Below are positions 7,451 through 11,466 of a stretch of 11,466 bases of DNA, piece after piece. Every line of letters starts with the position of its first letter. Within the stretch, counting starts at the first letter, position 1. Under the pieces are notes generated by a model, which worked only from the letters and a program-made list of their open reading frames with translations, was not told where the DNA came from and did not search any database. Source of the stretch: Euperipatoides rowelli (taxonomy: Eukaryota > Onychophora > Udeonychophora > Euonychophora > Peripatopsidae). The position numbers and the translations under genes were made by a program. The stretch lies in the NCBI GenBank assembly GCA_003024985.2, contig PXIH01S0005969.1; one strand, written 5' to 3'.

Positions 7451-8394
7451 CTGTTTTTAACAGTTTTGATATTTAGACCTACAGTAGACTATATTGAAAA
7501 AATACAGCTTTTTTTCAATGTCTATAGGCCTATTGTTCTTTGTTTTTGACATTGTTTTATGCCATTAATAATTATGCCATTACAAACGTTCGTTTGGCAA
7601 TTTATAGGCCTATAGCATACGCTTAGTGCCATACAGTTATGGGTTGTGGCTTATTTACAACTACCGTATTACAATCCTCATAGTGACAGTATGGAACTTT
7701 AATTATAATAATATTGCTACTTTAAGGTAGCCTATATACAGTATACATATTCAATAGCATTAACACTAACAGAAGATATCTGTATAGGCCTATATTGTTG
7801 GAAGTGTTAGCCTAATGCATTTAAAGTGAATGGCTCCATGACTAGGAAAGAAAGGAGACGGAAACAAATCAATTTATTGCTAGCACACAAAAGATAAAAA
7901 AATCATACAAAGACTTGCTATGAATATAAAATTATAAAACACAAAAGCCCCAAACTAAAGTAATGCTGTAATAAATACCAGTGGGGTGGAATATACACAT
8001 TGGAATGATCTCATCAATCCAGCTACAGAATACAGGAAACAAAAAGAACTTGATGGAATGACAGGGGGTCATTCCAATCGAGTGAGACCCGAGTATATAC
8101 TGTATGTAACACTAATAAATGAAATATTTTGTTATAAAAGGCGATTGAAACATGTACAGTGTTACCATGCAGGCTACTGTATATATGTAACCTGAGTTAC
8201 CACACAATTCATAGGTCTTGCGCTAAATTATGGGATATGGATATTTAATTTTATTTTTTAAGATTGTGGGTCACAATCTTACTTAATTATATGTAGGCTA
8301 CACTTAATCCAGTATATCCTATAACACTAATGGATACAAAAAACATAATTTTTTTTACATGTATTTTGTTACCAAAATAATTTTTAAGAACACT
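7451..8394. other. Non-coding stretch rich in TAGGCCTA and TACAGTA motifs
   Basis: It holds three of the nine exact TAGGCCTA copies (7525, 7605, 7785) and several TACAGTA/TACTGTA copies. A TGGAATGA hairpin at 8054-8076 is listed separately. I see no gene. Confidence 0.5.
8054..8076. repeat. 9-bp hairpin of TGGAATGAC, third copy nearby
   Basis: TGGAATGAC (8054-8062), loop AGGGG, GTCATTCCA (8068-8076). A further ATTGGAATGA at 7999-8008 pairs with TCATTCCAAT at 8069-8078. GGAATG is the core recognised by TEAD factors, so this may be a site cluster; that reading is inference. Confidence 0.5.
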
Positions 8395-8640
8395 TCAGTT
8401 CCCTAGTACTGTGCAGGTCTTCGCCACAGTAGATGATGGGCACGATGTTGTACTATCCTTGCTCATTTGGAGGTATTCCCCAATGGTTTCCGAAACAGCA
8501 GTCTCTGAAAGTGATGGAATCTCGGATATTACTATCCAGGGATTCCCACCCCAATGCTCCGATACCACTGCCCAGTCCCGACCATCACAATCAATGTCTG
8601 CTTTCCATCCTAGAGCATGAGAATTCCTCATATTTTTTTT
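8395..8640 (-). other. Exon-like island, possible terminal exon of an unidentified gene
   Basis: It is more GC- and CpG-rich than its surroundings and open on both strands. On the minus strand, acceptor-like TGCTCTAG precedes GGATGG near 8613. A frame then reads GWKADIDCDGRDWAVVSEHW, continues through ISEIPSLSETAVSE and SKDSTTSCPSSTVAK, and stops at TGA 8397-8395. On the minus strand AATAAA occurs about 150 nt further on, near 8250. The plus-strand frame (8411-8620) reads VFATVDDGHDVVLSLL and ends at a stop without a donor, so I favour the minus strand. I recognise no family. The acceptor lacks a good pyrimidine tract, and the island could instead be CpG-rich leader or promoter DNA or a mobile-element fragment. 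Confidence 0.3.
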
Positions 8641-8710
8641 TAATATACAGTAAATACACTGCATATGTACCTGCACACATCACTTGCATGCATGTACAGT
8701 ACACTCACAT

Positions 8711-8718
8711 CGGAAGTG
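8711..8718 (+). promoter_or_regulatory. Strong ETS/GABP-type site CGGAAGTG
   Basis: ATCGGAAGTGAC at 8709-8720 contains the complete core bound by GABP and other class I ETS factors. It lies immediately upstream (in minus-strand sense) of the CpG-richer island 8395-8640, where such sites sit in housekeeping promoters. Only the motif is seen; occupancy is inference. Confidence 0.4.
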
Positions 8719-8729
8719 ACATTTTCTAG

Positions 8730-9240
8730 CTAACCACAATGAACCAAACGTCACTAACCATTTTCTGGTTAAGGTCGTGAAGACTCCCCTTTAATTATTA
8801 GTGTGTTTGGGTGGCTTTCACCTGATTATGTCTAAAGTATAAGCCTCCATGTCCCATGTGATAACTCATTCTAGTGATACTTCCTATCCTCTATATTTGT
8901 TTTCTAATGATCGGTCTCTTGTTGCCTTCTTTGCTTTTTTCCTGTTGTGGCTACCATTGCTATTTTTGCCTGGTTTGGTGCCATGTTTTTGAGTAGCCCA
9001 CCATTGTACTATCTTCTGCATTTCAGCTTTTACTTTAAAGTTTTTTTCCCTAACCTGTTCCTATTTTTTTTTACACTATTATTCTCACTATATTTTCCCT
9101 GTCCTGACTTTTTCAAAGGCTTATTTAGGCCTGAAATTAAATAAAATAAAAATTATTGCAGCTTGATATTTTTGACTTCTTATTTAGGCTAGGCCTATAC
9201 TTGATGCATGCGCAGCATCTCAAATAATTACCGTAGTAAG
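8730..9240. other. Pyrimidine-rich non-coding stretch
   Basis: The plus strand is conspicuously T/C-rich, especially 8890-9110. The open frame there (8947-9144) is a low-complexity Phe/Leu string produced by this skew, not a gene. One TAGGCCTA lies at 9190-9197. Confidence 0.5.
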
Positions 9241-9243
9241 AAC

Positions 9244-9263
9244 AAAAAAAAAAAAAAAAAAAA
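9244..9263 (+). repeat. Poly-A run (20 A)
   Basis: A20, the longest A run in the window, followed by TTTTGACAG. It could be the tail of a plus-strand retroposon occupying part of 8730-9243, but no internal promoter or target-site duplication is visible. Confidence 0.75.
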
Positions 9264-10324
9264 TTTTGACAGATAATTTATTATTTTTTAATATTCCTAT
9301 CTTCAGGCAGACACATTCGTTTTGAACATTCTTAAAATAAGCCAGAGAAATTATTTGAGTATAATTTTGGTCTAGGTTTTCAATTCAATTATTTAATCAT
9401 TATTCCAATTAGTCCAGTTCACTATGTCCAGATTTTTGAGTTCGTTTAATTTTCTTGGGGATTACTAAAACTAAACATTTTTAAAATCATATCAAAACAA
9501 ATTAAAAAATATATGATTCCATTTTCCCAGAAATAGGGGTTTTAAGGGTGGTCCCTAAAAGACTAGCATCTGGATCTCAGACTACCATTGTCATGCAGCC
9601 TATTAGACAATCTACTAAACTTAGCCAGACACTAGTTTTAAAAGTCCCTTTTTTTTAACATTTTGGTCCCTAAGTCTCCCCTTTTTTTAAGAAAAGTTTG
9701 TTTGTACCATATATAATTTTAAATTGATGATGAACACATTTTGTCCAGTAAGCAAATTTTATTTTGCAAAAAGTATGTTAACTTAAAGAGGAGTTTATAG
9801 AGTAAGTTTATGTAGGCGTTACTCTATCTATTTTGTTGAAATAGGCCTATTTGTCAATATTTAAATATTTTTTTCTCGCCCATCTAGATATCAATTTGAA
9901 ATTATTAACATTGCATTCCATGACCACAAAAATGTAGTTTGGGGTGATGGAATTTGATCCTAGGCAAGCCATGAACTGAGAAATTGAGAATTTAGTATTT
10001 AAAGGTCACCATTTCAAAAAATTCAAGATGGCCACCATAATCATAGGTGAGAAAAGGAATCAAAAATTTTCTGAATGGTTATTAAGGTTTACAAAAAATC
10101 TATAGTTTTTATAATTTCCAAAAAAAATTGAGCGAAAATAAACAAGGGACTTGACTAAATGGACTAACGTTTTAAAATTAAAAAAAAATCTATACTTTTA
10201 ATGGATTTTTTTTTCGCATTGTATTAATCCAAGTGAATGCATGTCTGCTAAATTGTTTGGATGCATTCTATACGGCAACAATAATATTAAAAATGTAGGC
10301 CTAAAGGGTAAGTCAGAGGGTAGA
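9264..10324. other. AT-rich intergenic-type DNA, nothing coding
   Basis: There are no open frames of note. It contains TAGGCCTA at 9842 and 10296, two TGGTCCCTAA copies (about 9554 and 9663), and CAAGATGGCCACCAT at 10024-10038 with a YY1-like ATGGC core. ATCTAGATATCAA at 9882-9894 repeats 1955-1967, a length expected by chance in AT-rich DNA. Confidence 0.5.
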
Positions 10325-10634
10325 CTATGGGGAGAGTGGGGAGGGTTAGATCAGGGAGGTTTTTAATCCTATAGTTGGTAGTGTGGTTTCCAATTTCTTG
10401 GTGAGTTACCTTTCAACCATTTGTCTTCAGCCATCCTGAGTTGGGTCCTTAATATATGCTAATAACATGGTCAGTGGACATTTCTTGTTTTTCACACACA
10501 AATGTAATTTTTCCCCCTTTTACTTGTAAAATCACAGGGTTTAGACTATTATTTTTGTAATAATTCTTAAAGTGTAATAAATATATCTCAACTAGAAACT
10601 GGAAATTATAATTTGTATGTTAAATTAGCAAATG

Positions 10635-10663
10635 GGGAGGGTTGGGATAGTCCCAACCCTCCC
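10635..10663. repeat. Perfect 13-bp G/C-rich inverted repeat, 3-nt loop
   Basis: GGGAGGGTTGGGA, loop TAG, TCCCAACCCTCCC. This is the most stable predicted hairpin in the window and may mark the junction of two head-to-head copies of the G-rich repeat. Confidence 0.85.
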
Positions 10664-11301
10664 TGACATATCAAAATTTTTTTTTATTCATTAAAAATAT
10701 GAACTTCACTGTAGTGGAGACCTCTGAACCTATAGCCACCCACTTAATTCTGATATTAATAGAGGGAGTGTTTTTTTAATAAGTTTTGGCTATAGGCCTC
10801 TAGGCTAGGCTATACAGTTCGTCAGTCATATGAAAGTCTAATTTATGTTGAAAACACACTGTGTTTCTGTGGAGTCTTTGATGAAACAACTTTTCACTAG
10901 TTATTTAAAGTAAATTTATATGCCTGTGTTGTATGTTTATCAGTTGTTTCTGTATTCCTTAGGTCTTATGCACAATGCACATATACAGGAGCATCAATTA
11001 CCAATGGCATTGGTTTTAAAATTAACAAAATAATAACAAAACCTCCATTTCTGCCTATACTGCCCTCCTTAGCTAAAGGTTTTAACTAAAATTTTCACAT
11101 TTTTAAGATGTAGGGNAGAGTGGGGACATTTTTCACATTTTATTTGCTCCCTTGTTAAGCTTATTTAATATTTTTATCACCAATATATTAGTTGGTCTTT
11201 CTGGTATCTAGTAAATTTGTTTAATTTTGATAGCTATAAAAATAATAATTGTAATGAAATAATAGTTGTCATATGTTTTTTGTTCCAAGCCTCCCCATAG
11301 T

Positions 11302-11320
11302 GGGTTAAGGGAGGGTTGGG
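11302..11320 (+). other. Canonical G-quadruplex motif
   Basis: Four GGG tracts at 11302, 11309, 11313 and 11318, with loops TTAA, A and TT, fit the G3-N1-7 rule. It overlaps the right end of the G-rich repeat cluster. Confidence 0.6.
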
Positions 11321-11466
11321 ACAAAAGGCATTATGTTAAATTAAACATGATTTTGTGGTAAAGCAAACTTTAAGAGTCGTTTCTGAGAAGTTCAGGCAGG
11401 TGGTGGAAGTGACCCCTCATGTAAGCTTCCAAAAAAAATTTATGTGGTCACATATATGAATTGATG

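Larger units (their letters stand above)
10325..11321. repeat. G-rich inverted/direct repeat cluster, possible non-autonomous transposon
   Basis: CTATGGGGAG (10325-10334) is mirrored by CTCCCCATAG (11291-11300). TCCCAACCCTCCC (10651-10663) is mirrored by GGGAGGGTTGGGA (11309-11321), which also occurs directly at 10635-10647. GGGGAGAGTGGGGA (10329-10342) recurs as GGGNAGAGTGGGGA at 11113-11126. The interior is AT-rich and non-coding. Repeated G-rich ends in both orientations suggest one or more decayed elements, but no target-site duplication was found and the boundaries are uncertain. Confidence 0.4.

Noticed and set aside
7986-8195. Plus-strand 69-codon open frame starting ATG-GAA
   Set aside because: Composition is no different from its surroundings, it lies over the TGGAATGA hairpin and has no family resemblance. 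It is short enough to be expected by chance.
8947-9144. Plus-strand 65-codon open frame
   Set aside because: The translation is a Phe/Leu string created by pyrimidine-rich DNA, with no domain and no splice or start context.
1955-9894. 13-mer ATCTAGATATCAA shared by 1955-1967 and 9882-9894
   Set aside because: A shared 13-mer is expected about once by chance in a window of this size and AT content, and the flanks match only loosely.
1-11466. CRISPR array, bacterial operon, phage or plasmid system
   Set aside because: There is no spaced repeat array, no ribosome-binding sites and no long bacterial-type frames. Spliced exons of an animal ETS factor show this is nuclear eukaryotic DNA.

Overview
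This is AT-rich animal nuclear DNA (about one third G+C by eye). It holds no bacterial operon, phage, CRISPR array or rRNA. The only gene identified with confidence lies on the minus strand: the 5' half of a GABPA gene, encoding the ETS-family GA-binding protein alpha chain. Five consecutive coding exons were assembled by hand: 5844-5942, 5616-5748, 5335-5419, 1433-1513 and 557-700. All have GT/AG borders and compatible phases, and together give 180 continuous residues from the initiator Met to just past the start of the Pointed domain. The gene runs off the low-coordinate end, so most of the Pointed domain and all of the ETS DNA-binding domain lie outside the window.

Layout. 1-556 is the start of intron 5. 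557-5942 is the exon block, with introns 1-4 of 95, 196, 3821 and 732 nt. Intron 3 carries a 55-56 bp tandem array, a 17-base C run, long A/T runs, a possible 15-nt micro-exon and a 121-codon open frame that may be a transposase relic. The ATG lies one base after a splice acceptor, so the 5' UTR and promoter must be further upstream (higher coordinates). Candidate donors are at 6069/6068 and 6852/6851. 5943-8394 is therefore probably 5' intron, leader or promoter DNA; it contains an unexplained 132-codon open stretch. 8395-8640 is a compositional island open on both strands, next to a strong ETS motif at 8711-8718. From about 8730 to the end I see no gene, only repeat-like DNA, including a G-rich inverted-repeat cluster at 10325-11321.

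Organism. Small introns, GT/AG splicing, an invertebrate-like divergent GABPA and heavy over-representation of the palindrome TAGGCCTA point to an invertebrate animal. A marine deuterostome is my guess from motif habit, not something the sequence proves.

The window does not show a new biological system. The points most worth checking are splicing features of the GABPA gene (an in-frame tandem donor, symmetric cassette exons, a candidate micro-exon), the three non-host open frames, the ETS site upstream, and the repeat families.
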